Positions 1 to 14,608 of a stretch of 64,000 nucleotides of DNA are shown in pieces; position 1 is the first letter of the stretch; each line of letters starts with the position of its first letter. The DNA is taken from the NCBI GenBank assembly GCA_021234155.1, contig JAJEKV010000006.1:5865727-5929726 (forward strand), written 5' to 3'. Source of the stretch: Isoetes taiwanensis. Taxonomy: Eukaryota; Streptophyta; Lycopodiopsida; Isoetales; Isoetaceae. The notes beneath the pieces are model-generated. The model saw only the letters and a list, made by a program, of their open reading frames with translations. It was not told where the DNA came from and ran no database searches. Position numbers and translations under genes: made by a program.

Positions 1-144
1 TCGAATTGCCTGCTTAGAAAAAAAATCTATGTTCTAAGAGTTATGGGTGTCCAATCTAGCTAATTTGAAGTGCTAAATCTAGCTAAGATAACGCAAAAAC
101 ACACTAGAGTAGTTTGTTGGACGATTTTTGACAAATTTGGGTAA

Positions 145-418
145 GGGGCAAATTGTGTTACTCCGTGTGATAGGGGCCCGCGACCTCGATTGCAGAGGCC
201 TTTGGCGCGGTGTGACCCGGGTGGGTCGATCTTGGCAATTTTATAACAGTAGAGAAAATTAAAGTGCTAGGATGCAAGATTCGCTCTATTCTAGGCTATC
301 TACCAACTTATCTCATGTCAATCTGACAAATCTAAGTGCAAGCAAGGGCAAACCGGGTTACTCTGTTCGAAAGGGGTTTGTGACCTTGATTGCAGAGGCC
401 TTCGGTGCGATATGACCC
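145..418. repeat. Pair of ~75-bp direct repeats
   Basis: Two related blocks at about 145-218 and 345-418 share the order GGGCAAA..GTTACTC..GACCT.GATTGCAGAGGCC..GTG.GACCC, spaced by 200 bp. They diverge at roughly one base in five. No reading frame runs through both, so they are an old local duplication or part of an unrecognised dispersed repeat. Confidence 0.7.
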
Positions 419-1829
419 AGATCACCATGTTTTGACCTAAATTGACTTAATTTTAAGCAAAATTTCAACTTATCATGTTAATAACAGAGTTTGAGTACAT
501 ATACCATAAAAAAGTTTATACAAAAGCTCCTAAATCTTATCTTTCTTAATTTTTTGAGCTAAGTGGGGGTCCTTGGGCATTACAGTGACTGTGGCATGAA
601 TTGCGTACAAATTACCCTCCTCGAACAACTGGACTCGGCTTAGACCGCTTCTTGCAAGGATCGGACTGTCAGGGGTGTGAATAGTCCATCCTAAACTCCT
701 GCATAATCTCCCGAAGGAGCCGTTTGAAAGGCGCCTTTTGGATCAGAAGATTAGTGCACTGCTAGAAGTACCTAATCTCACGAAAAACTCGTGCATGCAT
801 GGAGTTGGGCCCGTGATGGATCGTCTTCCGTGCTGTTGGCCGAGGTGGAGGGTGCTTTGGCTGATTCTTCGGTCTGCCACCCTTCACGGACTTCTGGAAG
901 TTCTGCTTACAATACCATTTATTGTAACGCGTCCATCTTCAGAAGTACTCTTCGTGGGTCGCCTTCTTCTTTTTAAACTCAAGGTCGTGCTTGAGTTTGA
1001 AGGCTCTTTCTCCCACATTCTATTTCTTGGTTATCTTCGGTGGCTTGGGCCACTTCGGATATGGTGGTCTTGCGTCGGGGTTTGAAGTCTCTCCCACTTC
1101 TCCTTCAAGCTCCTCCTCTTCTTCTCCTCCTTCGACCTCTTCTTTGACTTCTTCCTCGTCCTCTTACTCCTCATCGGGTGATTCTCAATGAGGCTCTTCA
1201 ATTCTGACGGTTTCCCTTGGCCTGTCTTCCCTCCACTTCGTTCTTCTTTCTCTTTGCCTCTCCCTTCTTTCTCTCTTCTCCCTTTCCTCCAGCCATTTCC
1301 TTATCTTATCCTTCCCCTTCCTCTTCCTTGATGTCCCCCCCACCTGCTGCTACTATGGTTCTTCCTGCCGTTCCTGCTGGGGTCTCCCTTGGCTTCCCGA
1401 AAGCATCCCCCAGTCGACAGACTCGTTGGTGCGTTGGGTGCTTTGGGGCGAGCTGCTCGGGGCTCGCTCATCGATGGTGTGATACGTCTCATCTATGGAG
1501 CCCGATTGGGCTCGTCCTCCTCGCCCTGTCTCAGCCTCAAGTGCTCCAGAATTTTCTTGCCACTGCCACAGTTAACTCTGCCATGCTGGGCCTCTTCCTT
1601 GGGCTCCTAACCTTCCTCGCATTGCACTTGGTGCGCACCATATCTTACGGTTAGGGAAACTGATTAACTTAAGCTGGAGATCAAGAGAGAGAGAGGGTTT
1701 AGGGTAAAATTAGGGAGAGAGAGACTAAAATGGTGTTAAAAAGGGAAGGATGCTCTCCATGCCACATAATATTCCTTTGCCATTAATATCCTATTATTTA
1801 TAGCCACCCTTATTAATGGTTAGTCCTTT
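419..1829. other. No supported gene; CT-rich low-complexity tract
   Basis: I see no gene I can support here. Between about 1090 and 1380 the + strand is rich in CTT/TCC/TCT, giving serine/proline-rich open frames in two phases without a recognisable domain, as pyrimidine-rich DNA does by chance. A purine-rich patch (GAGAGAGAGAG) lies near 1685. Confidence 0.5.
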
Positions 1830-1841
1830 TATTTATTATAT

Positions 1842-2767
1842 GATTTTTTTTTTTTTTGAAGAACTGTGTCATCAATATATTAAAAGAATGGTAATGTTAC
1901 AAAGCAAGTGAGGAGGAAGGAGAACTGCCCCAAAGAGACAGCAATACCTCGACAATCCACAACAAACTCACAGAAAAACTGCAACTCTACTGCTGTACAA
2001 ACCGACCATCACCATCTACAACACCCAAGAAGTCCCGCCAAATGGCAAACTTCCGCTCTACTACTCCCAGGAACACCAGAAAGCTTTGAAATAGCTTGTA
2101 CCTGAGTCGAGGAATCAGAGAGGCTGCAGGCTGTTGAATCCCCTGAAAGATCCACAACCGCCGCAACTTCCAAATCAGCCACACCAACCAAGCCACACAC
2201 AGATGCAAGGCTTGCTGCCGCAAGAGCGGCCAAGCACCAGGATACACATGAAGCAGCAACTGCTGGCTAGTCAATCTCACCTGAAACAGAGCCCTAACCC
2301 AATCCCAGGCAGCCTGCAAGTGAGGGCATAAAACTAGACAATGCTCCACAGTCTCACGATGAAGGCCACAACAAGGGCAGAGAGGGCTCACACCCGGCCT
2401 AAACCGACTCACAAGGGCATTCACCCTGATACAGCGGTGCACCACCTGCCAAATAAGCACTCTAACCTTCGGTGGGGGAAGTGAGCTCCATGTCCACGTC
2501 CAAACCGAGCGCCATCGAGAACCCGGAAGCTGCAAAGACCACTTGCTTGAAGGGGGCAGTGTGTCATGAATAGCCAGCACCCGGTAAGAAGACCGCACAA
2601 AGCAAGAAGACACAACATCCGGATGAACCTTCCAAACCTGCACCACCATATCATCCTGAGGGACTATAGGTATGTGTAGCGGAATACTCCCCGCCACGTG
2701 CTCCCAGATAGCCCGGTCACTGCCCCTCAGGCGAAAGCGAGCTCGAAAGAACTCCCACGAAGCTAGC
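1842..2767 (-). mobile_element. 5'-truncated L1-type LINE
   Basis: A minus-strand non-LTR retrotransposon 3' end. The T run at about 1845-1857 is its poly(A) tail read on +, and the coding end lies at 1987-2697. It is flanked by a 12-bp target-site duplication, TATTTATTATAT, at 1830-1841 and 2768-2779, which fixes both edges and implies insertion by target-primed reverse transcription with 5' truncation. The preserved tail and duplication suggest a fairly recent insertion. Confidence 0.85.
1987..2697 (-). pseudogene. LINE ORF2 C-terminus with zf-RVT domain
   Basis: An uninterrupted 236-residue frame that is only the end of a LINE ORF2. The central part has the plant L1 zf-RVT pattern: a WQVVHRCIRVN segment followed by CPCC..H..ETVEHCLVLCPH, the Cys/His cluster found downstream of the reverse transcriptase in these elements. 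Endonuclease and reverse transcriptase are missing because of 5' truncation. The frame starts at a chance methionine, so the fragment is not expected to make a functional protein. It is not a close copy of the LINE at 19.8-26.3 kb. Confidence 0.8.
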
Positions 2768-2884
2768 TATTTATTATATACTTTTGAATTTCCTATTTAA
2801 AAAAAAAAATTTTGAATCATTGCTCCTAATGTCTATTAATTCCTAGGGTCAATATACATGTGAAGGAGTATGAAGTAAGAAGAT

Positions 2885-3017
2885 ATTATGAGTAAGAAGA
2901 TTCAATTCTTCACCAATATTATCAACCTAGAATTAGTGCAAGTTTAGACAAGTTCCCGAATTGCACTAATTCTAGGTTGATAATATTTGTGAAGAATTGA
3001 ATCTTCTTACTCATAAT
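2885..3017. repeat. 57-bp near-perfect inverted repeat (hairpin)
   Basis: Arms at 2885-2941 and 2961-3017 are reverse complements over 57 bp with one mismatch I can find, separated by 19 bp. Transcription in either direction would give a long, almost perfect hairpin. It could be a foldback element or MITE, a local inverted duplication, or a small-RNA precursor. No clear target-site duplication was seen. Confidence 0.9.
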
Positions 3018-3583
3018 AATCAGAGATCAGCCATAGTATATCCATGGGATAATACAATAATATTCAGGAAAAAAACACTATCATCAATACATTCACAACA
3101 TCTAGATGAGAATTGAACACAAGAACTTCTCCTCTGGAACTCGACCTCGATCCTCGACTGCACTGCTGCCGTTAGCTTGACCACTGCTTGTTAATCCACT
3201 GCACAATGCACTCAAGGGGGTCTGATTTATTGTCCTGGCAACTCGGTCTTGTCTAAAATATCTAGCATAATAACAGGGGGTTTTCTTTGTGTTTTTGTAC
3301 GCTTTTCACAAAGGTTTTCCTAAGATTTCACGGCGTATTCGAATGGATGTACTAATGCGTACATCTAGAGTGCACCATTTCTTAGTCATTGATTTAGCTT
3401 TTTTTTTTTGAATGGTCCAACATCCAAGGGCTCACAACAAAAGCCCTCTTTTTATTTTAGTTGCCATTTTCAGAGTTTTGCATGCAAGCATCGTGCCATC
3501 ATGTTTTAGGGTTATTTTAGGGTTAGGAAGAAAGAAGGCAAGAATCGAAAGCAATACAATGCTGCAGGGTTTGAACATGCTTC

Positions 3584-3655
3584 AAGATTCAGCGTTCGGC
3601 TTCAAGAATAGGCTTCAAGATTTGACATTCGGCTTGAAGATCTAGCATTCGACTT
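3584..3655 (+). repeat. Short degenerate tandem repeat
   Basis: The words CAAGATT and CATTCGGCTT recur about every 20-35 bp over three to four degenerate copies. No gene is assigned. Confidence 0.55.
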
Positions 3656-5794
3656 CCTTATTTAGTGCCTTCCAAGAAGCTTCACCATTCCCTATTTTCT
3701 ATTGTGTGCGAGAGAGCATCCAGACTTGGAGCCCATAGTAGTCACGATTTTGAGATAGCATCTCGGCGTGTTTCTTTCCTTAGTTGCAGACGACTGAAGA
3801 GGGCTGCGAAACTGTTCTGAGGAGAAGAGTGGTTTTGCCGTTGAAGATTCTGGCAATTTTATTGCAGGAGGTCTTAACCGATTTACAAAATCTGAGAAGA
3901 ATAAAGCAGATTTTGTTAAAAATGCAGTTTCTAAACGCCAGGTAAGTTGCAATCTTCTTTATGTGATTTCTATTTTGTATAGTTCCACGTTTCCTTGCCA
4001 TAAGGATTTCTTCGACAGGGCCATTTGTGGAAGAATGAAATAGCAGACTTGCCAAATAGGCTGAGCTTGGTTTGGAGCATCAGATTTGTATTAAAATTTG
4101 AAAGCTGGGCATGCTTCTCCATACTCGCAATGATGTCTGCACATCTTGTTTCTTCCTTTTAGAATTGAGGCAGCAGCTTGTCGACATATAAGAGAAATGG
4201 CAAGCTTACAGAAATGGCTTAGTCCGTCCTTACAACGAGAAATGGCGGGCTTATAGAGATGGCTGAGTTAGTCCTTACAATGAGAAATGGCAGCCTCGTT
4301 TTCTAGTAGGCAATTGATGGTATTTCTAGCGACTGCAACAATTAACAGTGTGGGCTTTCAGAAATGGCTCAGTTAGGTTTCACCTTTTGTTCAATTTCTA
4401 GGCACCCTAGAACCTGGAGTTTGTGAACGTGGTTTACAAAAAGTTTTCCAGGTAAACATACTGATGATGCTGGAGAGAAGCAAACATGCCGACGATGGCG
4501 GAGAGGCATATGCTATTAGCTTCTTGCTCATTGTCAATTGCTTCATAATGCAGATAGAAACATTGATTGCAGTTGGTGATTTTAGCAATCAACTAGAGCA
4601 CATATTCGGTTTTGTGAATGAGACGAACAAAATTTGGCATGAAGAAAACTCTTTTGCAATAGCATGATTCACTATAGTGGGGCTTTTTATAGGTTGTTGC
4701 AGAGGATTGTAGCCCTCTTGTGTAGGATTTATTGCTTTGTTGTTGAAAGCAAATGCAAGGAATGTGCATTTTTGTTTTCTATTGCTGATGAGTCATACAA
4801 TGTCTATGAACTATCATTCATTTGCTTGCAAATTGTAGCTTTCATATTGGCTTTCATATTGCAATCTTGGCAGCTGAGGGATGATTTTAAATCATATCTT
4901 GTTTTAACGCTACATATTGGATGCCAATGTCGGTTATGATTGCCATTTCTTTTGTATTGATGCTCCCTCTTTGCGGAATTAAGTTTGTTTTACATATGCC
5001 ATATGCTTATGAATGCTTTGCGGAAATAATTTGTTTGTCTTGATGTTATTGTGCTTTTTAGTAATTAATATTTAGCCCCATAAAGTTTACCTATGTTTTA
5101 GTTAGGGGCCATGTGGAAAATGGTCCATCCCTAAGGTTGGCTAAGTTACGTGAATAACTTAGCTAGGCTCCCTTCCACACTTATACGGAATACAAGGCTA
5201 CTAAAGTAGGCTTATATGGTGACGTGGTCTGGAAATATACGTATTTATATACCGTATATTTTAGGGAAACGTCACAGAGAAGCTCACCAAAATTTATGCT
5301 TGGTTCTTGCAGTGTTTTCCTCGTTTCTTGATTCTTTTCTTTCAGCTCCTAGGTTGTTCCATACAGATTTCAAGCTTGGATCATTTTGTTTGCAAGATTA
5401 ATTGCAATTCCTTGCTACTTATCTGTTCTTATTTGCATTTTAGAATTGCGTAATGTTCTTGTTTTCTAAAGCTATTTGGCCTTTGAATTGCTCATTTGGC
5501 CGGGTTTAATCTGATACATTGTAGAACACATGGCAAAATTGTAGGTTCAACTCCCACACGTTCATATTTTCATTTGTAGTTGCGAAATCTGCTATTGTAG
5601 CATCACTAAACCTGGCACGTGAAGCACTAAACTGGCACATTGGAGCGCTATTATAAATCGATACTCGAGATCAAGTTTTTAAATTATATTGGTTAACTAT
5701 TTTGTATCATGCAAAAACAAGTCATATTAGCCAATCTAAACCAACTACACATATCACATTGTGGTGTTACGATAATTAATCAGTATCAATCATA
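3656..5794. other. No supported gene
   Basis: AT-rich sequence with only short open frames and no domain I recognise. A two-to-three-copy degenerate tandem repeat of about 45-60 bp, with the word GAGAAATGGC, lies at 4191-4290. The region could hold introns or untranslated exons, but nothing in the sequence proves it. Confidence 0.5.
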
Positions 5795-6030
5795 CAAAAA
5801 TTATCATCTGCACATACTGAGGAAGATAGAAGTGATAAAATATCATTCAATTAAACTAGATATATTAAGCATTAATACACATTATTATATGATTTAAACC
5901 GTTAATATAAGCACTTAAAATTACCATGCTCACATATCGAGGAAGATAGGTGTGATCAAATATCATTCCACTAAACTTGACATATTAAGCATTAATACAT
6001 ATCACATATTTTAAGCTGTTGTAAAGACCA
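5795..6030. repeat. AT-rich ~124-bp tandem repeat
   Basis: Two adjacent copies (about 5795-5918 and 5919-6030) share GAGGAAGATAG, AAATATCATTC and ATATTAAGCATTAATACA in the same order with about 80-85% identity by eye. The AT-rich head-to-tail arrangement is satellite-like. No coding potential is seen. Confidence 0.7.
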
Positions 6031-7158
6031 ACTACAACTATCATGTTTCTAGTATCGTGTCAAAAAATAATGCTTGTTTATCACGTCATAGAATTGCATT
6101 GATGAACTAAAGTGTATAACTAGATATGGTTTGTAAACTTTTTGGCCCACAAATGCATATTGATTTTATGTTTTGGTTTTCACTAATAAATCAATATCAA
6201 AAAGTCATACTGATTCAATTTTGGGGGCCTTGTGATGCCCATGCTCATTCGGATATAGCAGCAATTCCAGAGTAAGAATAACTGCTATTCCTTAGGGACC
6301 TTATTCCCGCTGAAAATTCAACTAAGTTAGCACAAAAAACATGGCGTGCCCAAAATACCAAACCACAATACTTAATTCAACTGTACAATCTTCAACTCAA
6401 GTAACCTACATCAAATAAAAAACCATATCTAAATCGGCCTCATTTTACACAACCAACACTATATACAACAACAACAACATGTGTTGCAACAATCACTAAA
6501 ACAGGAAGAGCTTATTCATAAACACAAAAAGGAAACTCATGTTCACAAGTTCATGGACAAACTCAATCACTAGTTCATGGGCCCGGTCTGTGTATGCCTA
6601 ATTACAGCATTTACCTGGCGGATTTTCTAGATTAATAAGGCCTTGCAAGACTCATGTGAGATCTCAAAGTGTACATCTCCAAATCTGACACACTTAATTG
6701 CTCTCATTCCACACTAGACATGGCTGCCTCAATAGCATAAAAAAACCAGTAAGTTGGAACCTTAAGACACGAAGCGGGGCCGCTATACAGTGGGCCTCAG
6801 TGCCAATCTGTATAACATTAGCTCTTGAGCAAAAAAAAAACTTCTTCTGGCTCACCTCAATACACACGAGGATCAGGATGCAAAGCATCAATCTGCGAGC
6901 TGGCGAGCAAAGGCGGCAAAAGTCAAGACTGGAGGATTCACATCATGCTGCACATCTGAATAACTTTCCATGATACCACAAAGTAGAGGATAAATTGTAC
7001 AAGAAGCACAAACAAAAAACTCACATCAAAACTTCAACTGTACAACAAAAGAAGGAGAATAAACTCAACCAATTGCCATAGTGTGATCACCTGTGTGGAT
7101 GGAATATAGTCCACACCAGGTTTTGGGATGGCAACATCAGGGCTATAGGAAGGGTCTC
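6031..7158. other. No supported gene
   Basis: No gene can be supported. The stretch may include the 3' flank of the HUH element that lies immediately to the right on the minus strand. Confidence 0.45.
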
Positions 7159-8038
7159 CTATGCCTTGGAAGTCCACATTCTCCTCATCACTAGGAATAC
7201 TATCATCCCAATACCGCCTATGACAGGCCCGTTTCTCTCAAAAGGCACAAAGCCTGCAGGCAATCCAAACAATACGGTCCTTATATCAGAAGGCATACAC
7301 TGACTAGGATTCAAGAGCACTCTCCAGGCTACTCTAACTCTATGCTCATTAATATAAGCAGTGTTAGAGGGTATGATCCACGAACTGGGCAACGTAAATT
7401 TCCACGACCTTATCATCCTACACAATGTAAGTCAAACTAGCAGTAAGTCTACCATTGCCATGATAAAAAACAAAATGAGCATCCCTGTCCAACAAGTTTT
7501 TGTTGTCCAATACAACAAGGTTTTTCATATCACCTACCCTCCATCTCAAGTATAAATCCTTCCCTTTCTCAATTGTAGATTCATTAATATTATACACATA
7601 ATGAACTTTTCCTACATCCTTCATGCAGTAACTCACCATGCCCTCAAAACAATATAGTCTATTGTTCTTCAATGCCTTACATACCAACACAACTCCAACA
7701 GGTTTTGAGAGTCAATTGAAGTCTCTCTTTATGGCCTCATTCATAGCCTTGGGAGACTTATAACGGGCCCTAAGAATAGCATGGCAATGCAAATGATTCA
7801 GAGATGCACCCCATTCAAGTGCAACTGCCCTTGCCAAACACCTCTTGTCATAAAAGGTAGACAAAGAATGATAGAAACTTCTAGGGACATCACGGCCTGA
7901 GCGCCCCAACATCACGCTGGTGTCAATTGTTCCCCAGTTAGTCTTAACACAGGAACCATTGATTTGAAGAGCACTGGGAGATGGAGGAATAGACCCAAAA
8001 ACCCCCTTACCCTTCCTTGCAGCCTTTTTCAAAGACAT
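7159..8038 (-). pseudogene. HUH (Y1) endonuclease gene, Replitron-like, decayed
   Basis: Read on minus from a methionine at 8038. The frame carries a His-hydrophobic-His motif, NHLHCHAIL (HLHCH codons at 7781-7795), then about 50 codons later GMVSYCMKDVG, whose YCMK (7619-7630) matches motif 3 (YxxK) of single-tyrosine HUH endonucleases. One in-frame TGA (7712-7714) separates the two motifs. A frameshift near 7420 then leads to a helical C-terminal part (7425-7159). HUH enzymes nick single-stranded DNA and form a 5'-phosphotyrosine link in rolling-circle replication or transposition. The pairing resembles eukaryotic Replitron transposases and, more distantly, viral Rep proteins. No helicase domain is present, which argues against a Helitron. 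The nonsense codon and frameshift suggest an inactive copy. Assignment to Replitrons is an inference. Confidence 0.55.
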
Positions 8039-8494
8039 CCTGCCCTTAACGAAAGCCACAACACAGGAGCCAGGAAGAACAAGTACCTCAGGCGCCACCG
8101 AAGGAAGAAGAACCCAAGACACGAATGCTTGCTTTGCTTACAGTGCAAGCAAAAAGACACAGAAGAGGAATTCTGACACCTGCGGACCACAAGAAAAAGA
8201 AGAATCTGGAAGCAACACACCTGCAACAACACATGCAGAATCCCACACGCCATAAAAGACGAAGCCCTAAACCTTCGAGCTCCAAAATAGTACAACTTCC
8301 ATTTCATATATCGGGGGTCTAGCATCAGATTTATAAGTATTCACATATGAATATGTAGAAAAACTATGCAAAATCATATGGTATAAATATACGCTTTCTC
8401 GGTTCGGGCAAGTTATAGTTGTGATGTAGACCTGAATATACATGGTCATGAATATTCCTTCAAAACAAACCGCATTAACAATACAAGAAATTTA

Positions 8495-8520
8495 TCGCGG
8501 CGGCCTTGCGGCCGCCGCGA
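8495..8520. repeat. All-GC perfect hairpin
   Basis: Eleven-base arms at 8495-8505 and 8510-8520 flank a TTGC loop; the arm core is CGCGGCGGCC. It is a sharp GC island in AT-rich DNA, about 460 bp upstream (minus sense) of the HUH endonuclease start. It could be a transposon terminal hairpin, but no flanking duplication or CTRR end was found. Confidence 0.85.
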
Positions 8521-8621
8521 ACATTTCTCTTTTCCACCTCCTTGTTTGTACCCACACGGGGAAGCGCTCGCGACGTCACCCTACTTCATGACATACCGAA
8601 TGTAAGATGAATGGAGGGACC

Positions 8622-8757
8622 CATAGATAGATAGATAGATAGAGCGCTCCTAGTGTTTTATACATCTCCTATAAATCAATTAGTCCGTTCTGGATGTTAA
8701 AAATGCTCCTTCTCCTCAATTAGTCTGTTCTGGATGTTAAAAATGCTCCTTCTCCTC
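8622..8757. repeat. (ATAG)n microsatellite and 40-bp tandem duplication
   Basis: A short ATAG run at about 8622-8643 is followed by a 40-bp unit repeated twice head-to-tail (8678-8717 and 8718-8757). The copies differ at one base (TAGTCCGTTC versus TAGTCTGTTC), so the duplication is recent. Confidence 0.85.
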
Positions 8758-11700
8758 TTCTTTTTTTCCATCAAGGTAAGGGGGTGTGAGTTCTTGAAAA
8801 ATCTCAGATCATTTCTGATAAGAATGGCAAATGGCCAGCCCAAAACTTGTAGATTTTGCAACCCCTCCCCCTTCTTGTTCCACATCACATCATATTACAA
8901 CAGAGTTTGCATCTAACCTATAAAAAGTACACTTTCAATATATTTGCCACAACTAAGGCACTATGCCTCTCTCACGGATGCCTATCACACTAATGAATTT
9001 GCATGTAATCTTACATCGAACTTCTTTTTGCTACTTCCAATTCGCATTACATTTGCATTACGCCTATTTACTTGCCCTAGAAATGTGGAATGATCTCAAC
9101 AAAGTTCAATCTTTCTTCATTTTAAGGGTGCTTCTTTAAGATATGCAAAAGTTAGTATTACTTTTTACAACATACTCTACTCTTTATCAACAAATTTTCA
9201 GAATATCTTTTTACAATGGGAAGGAAAATTAAACCAACATAGAGATTAAACAAAAAAAAAAAAAAAAAAATGCTTTGCCAATTTTTGAGGATGGACGAAT
9301 TTGAAAGCTTTTGTTTCCACATGTACACATTGCAGAAGTCCTCACAATTCCAACTTAAAAAATCATGCTAAAAAATTTTGTATTGTATGCCAATCACTTC
9401 CACACTGCAGTTAAGGAGAGGCTTGCACCCTGCAAAAACATACCACTTATTCTTTGGTGCATATGCAATCAATAGAATTGTGGCAAGGGGGGCCCACAAA
9501 AAATTTCATCCACCAAACAAAAATAGCCAAACGATAATGAAGTAAGATCATAGTCTTTAAATCCACTTCAACATCACTCAAATCTCCTTTCTCGAAGGCA
9601 GAATTTTTCGAAACCCCTTTTTCGTAACATCTAACTAAGTTCACATGCTAATTAACCATGTAGCTACGGTTATCGTTCTAGTAGACAGGGATGAAAATGT
9701 TTTAATATGCATTATAATCATGTCGAAATATGCATTTGCTATCTAACAATCTAAGGCAGCATAAAGCAAGCTATGGAAGCATGAACTCCGAAAAACATTG
9801 GAAGCATAAGCATGTTCAACCTTAGAAAGGTTCATGCGGCTCTGCGCAAAAGTATTTCACCACATTATATCAGTCCAGCATCATGCAGTCTTCTTATTGA
9901 ACAGAAACATCAATGCTAGTGCCAGCCATTACAGCTTTGGATGCAGTATGTGGCACAAAGGCTTATTACCCATGATGCATCCCTGGTACAAAGCTAAACC
10001 GCTTCAAATCTATTTTTTCCTAGCCGAGATGTATCCCGGTGGCTTTTGCAAGTTAGAGATGTATCCCGGTCGCCTCACGAGACATCACTGCAAAATCAAA
10101 CTCTGTATTGTTATTTATTTTCTGTAAGGCATCACTATGCAAAATCAAAACTTTACAATCGAATTATGCCTGCATAAAGCAACCGTTATGGCAAGGGAAT
10201 CGCATGTAAACCAAAGCAATAAACATTCAGTTCAAAGAGTATATTTGCTTAACATTCAGTTCAAAGAGTATATTTACTTATCCAATCACGACCGTGAGTG
10301 CAAAAAAAGCTTCCGCTTTGCTACCAATTTGACCCTTGTCGGTTGCTCGAAGGCTTATTGAAAAAATGTTCCATATCCTTTACACATATCGTAGGTGAGA
10401 AACGATGGTGAAGAAACCGGGGTGGAAAAAGAAATTGAGAGGAAATCACGATGTAAACATGACCGCCGCAAATATCTAAAAAATGTAATGCAAACCTCGA
10501 ATTAAGCCATTGTTGTAGCTAAATGTGAAGGAGCTATATGTCACAAGATCTTGGTAGGTGATGCCCGAGTGCGAGAGACAGTCAAAACCTAAAGTAGAAT
10601 CTGCAAAGGCAAGAAATTCCTTTCATTCAGGCCCCATGGCATAGAAATTAACAATAGAGACAATCTCACGGACATCTTTAACATGCAAAAAAAGAGGCTT
10701 CTAATAGGATCCATGATTTACGGTTACACTGGACTGCTCCACTGCCAGACTGATTAAGAAATGGTGGTCATTAATAAGCATGAGTGCCCTCGGAAAAATG
10801 CAAATGTAAGAATTCTTTAAATTGATGTAATTGATTCTAAGCTCATAAATATGAGTCTAATGATGAACATACATCAATCAACTGAATTTATTATAGATAT
10901 AATGCTGGTATACATGAAACTGCTGTAGCTGCAAGGGCACATAACCTTCAACTAAAAGCAGACTTCATGATGAAGCCATTTTCCATGTACAGTACATATT
11001 GTAGCTGCTGGAACGTGAAACATTACACTTGGTTTCAGTCCTTTAAATAATGCCCAAGATCCTTCCTATTTCACAATCTGCTGGACTATTTCGTTCATTG
11101 ATGAAGTTCCAAACCTCTTGACTCCACATACCCCTGTGAATGCAATAAAAGAAAATTCAAAACGGAAATAGTCTGGAGTTTTGGATAGACATTGTGTGCT
11201 TCCAGAGTTTTGGAGCATCATGTTTTGTTGCAGACATGATGCGCATCAGCTAGGTTTATTTTAGCAAAGTGTGCCCATTTTATATAACCAAGATCATTTA
11301 AAAAATTCAATGAGATCCTAGATAAGACAATTTTAGCTGCGTATCCTTGTGACGGATTTGGAGCAAGAAAGCCCCTTTTAAGGCAGCTTTTTCCACAAGA
11401 GGGCCAGTTCTATCCTAAAAATTCTATCTTGAAGCACAATGCAAAATTGCAGTGACATTGAAAATTCTGAATGCACGATTACAGCAACAATAAGCAGCCT
11501 AAATCATCTTCTATCCTCCTTGCAAAATACAAACAGAAGGACAAAAAGAAGTGTCTGAGAGCATCCAAACGTACCTCTAAACCAAATGATGAATGCCAAA
11601 GCAAAAGCCACACCTCTTATTTATACTCACACACATGCAACTGGCTCGGATTCTAGCATCTGGGATCGTTCCACCTGTCAGACCCAATTCGATCCATATG

Positions 11701-12061
11701 GATGTCGCTTACAGCAACCACGCCAGAATCAGATGAGACTGAATCATATTCTCTGGCCATCACAGGCGCTAGATTCTCTGGCTGCCGTTTACAGACACGC
11801 CGCCAGGCCAAAGCCAAGGAGATCGCAATGTTTCCTTTCAATTCTATTTGCCTTGCTTTTTTTTTCTATCCCTATTTTTTCCTTCCGGAAATACGTGTCG
11901 AATCTAGGAAGAGGCATCAACGCCGAATATGCCTAAAGAATCTTTCCCATAATAATTATACATGTATTGAAACAATTAGCCTATACACAAAACTATTTGG
12001 AAGCCACGTCAGTCCGGTTTGAATAGCAGCTCTTTTTCCCGTCCTCGCTAAAAGCAAGGGC
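8758..12061. other. Intergenic DNA and CFIm25 upstream region; no other gene seen
   Basis: No gene can be supported. An A-only run lies near 9250-9270, and a 29-bp unit is repeated in tandem at 10222-10250 and 10251-10279. The last few hundred bases before 12062 should include the CFIm25 promoter and 5' UTR. I do not see an unambiguous TATA box at a convincing distance. Confidence 0.5.
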
Positions 12062-13941
<1,880 letters not shown>

Positions 13942-14608
13942 CCTCGTACAGATTCCATTTCTAGGCAACCCACCAATGATCAGTTTGGAAGTTTTTGATA
14001 TGTTGCGGGACCATCTTTTGTTCTTTATATTTGGTTCGTCGAGGTTCCAATTAAAACTTTCGAGCAACAACTTGATAAGGAACTTGTAAGTTATTAACTG
14101 GAGCTTTGTTGCATCACATCTTGATTAACCTATCAGAATGTTCAATCTGCGGCCAATTCAGTTGAGTCAGATTATGAACATGTTCTTCAATTACCATCTT
14201 TATGACCACTCAGCCTCTAGATGCAGCAGGCCTGTTTTTCATTTTGGGCCCGCAAATTAAAAATTTCTAGTTTTAATCTGTTGAGAATTGGAAGCGCATA
14301 CAGTTCTTCGTGGAAATGCATTATATTCCTGCATGCTTTCAAGAATGTAACTGGTGCTATTAAGCATCAAGATACATTTAAAATCTACTGTCTGGCACTG
14401 TAATATTTTGCATGACTAAATTGTGGATCAGTTTGTTCTGTAGAAAGTATTTATCTGTCATGAAAAACACATCTAAAAGTAGAAAGGTATCTACGTATTT
14501 AAAACGTTTTTGGTGCTTTTGTGGTAACGCTTTTTCGGATGTGAGTTTTTGGAGCTTGAAAATGGCTTACATATAATATAGTTTTTAAAGGCCAAATTAT
14601 TTGCATAA

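Noticed and set aside
1217-1654. 145-codon Ser/Pro-rich + frame
   Set aside because: Lies in a pyrimidine-rich tract, overlaps frames in other phases and shows no domain.
7712-8122. HUH gene as a viral Rep insertion
   Set aside because: No superfamily-3 helicase follows the HUH part, and the downstream helical region fits a transposon-type protein better. Not excluded, only less likely.
8461-8580. Helitron 3' end at the GC hairpin
   Set aside because: No CTRR follows within about 12 bases on either strand, and no TC start was matched.
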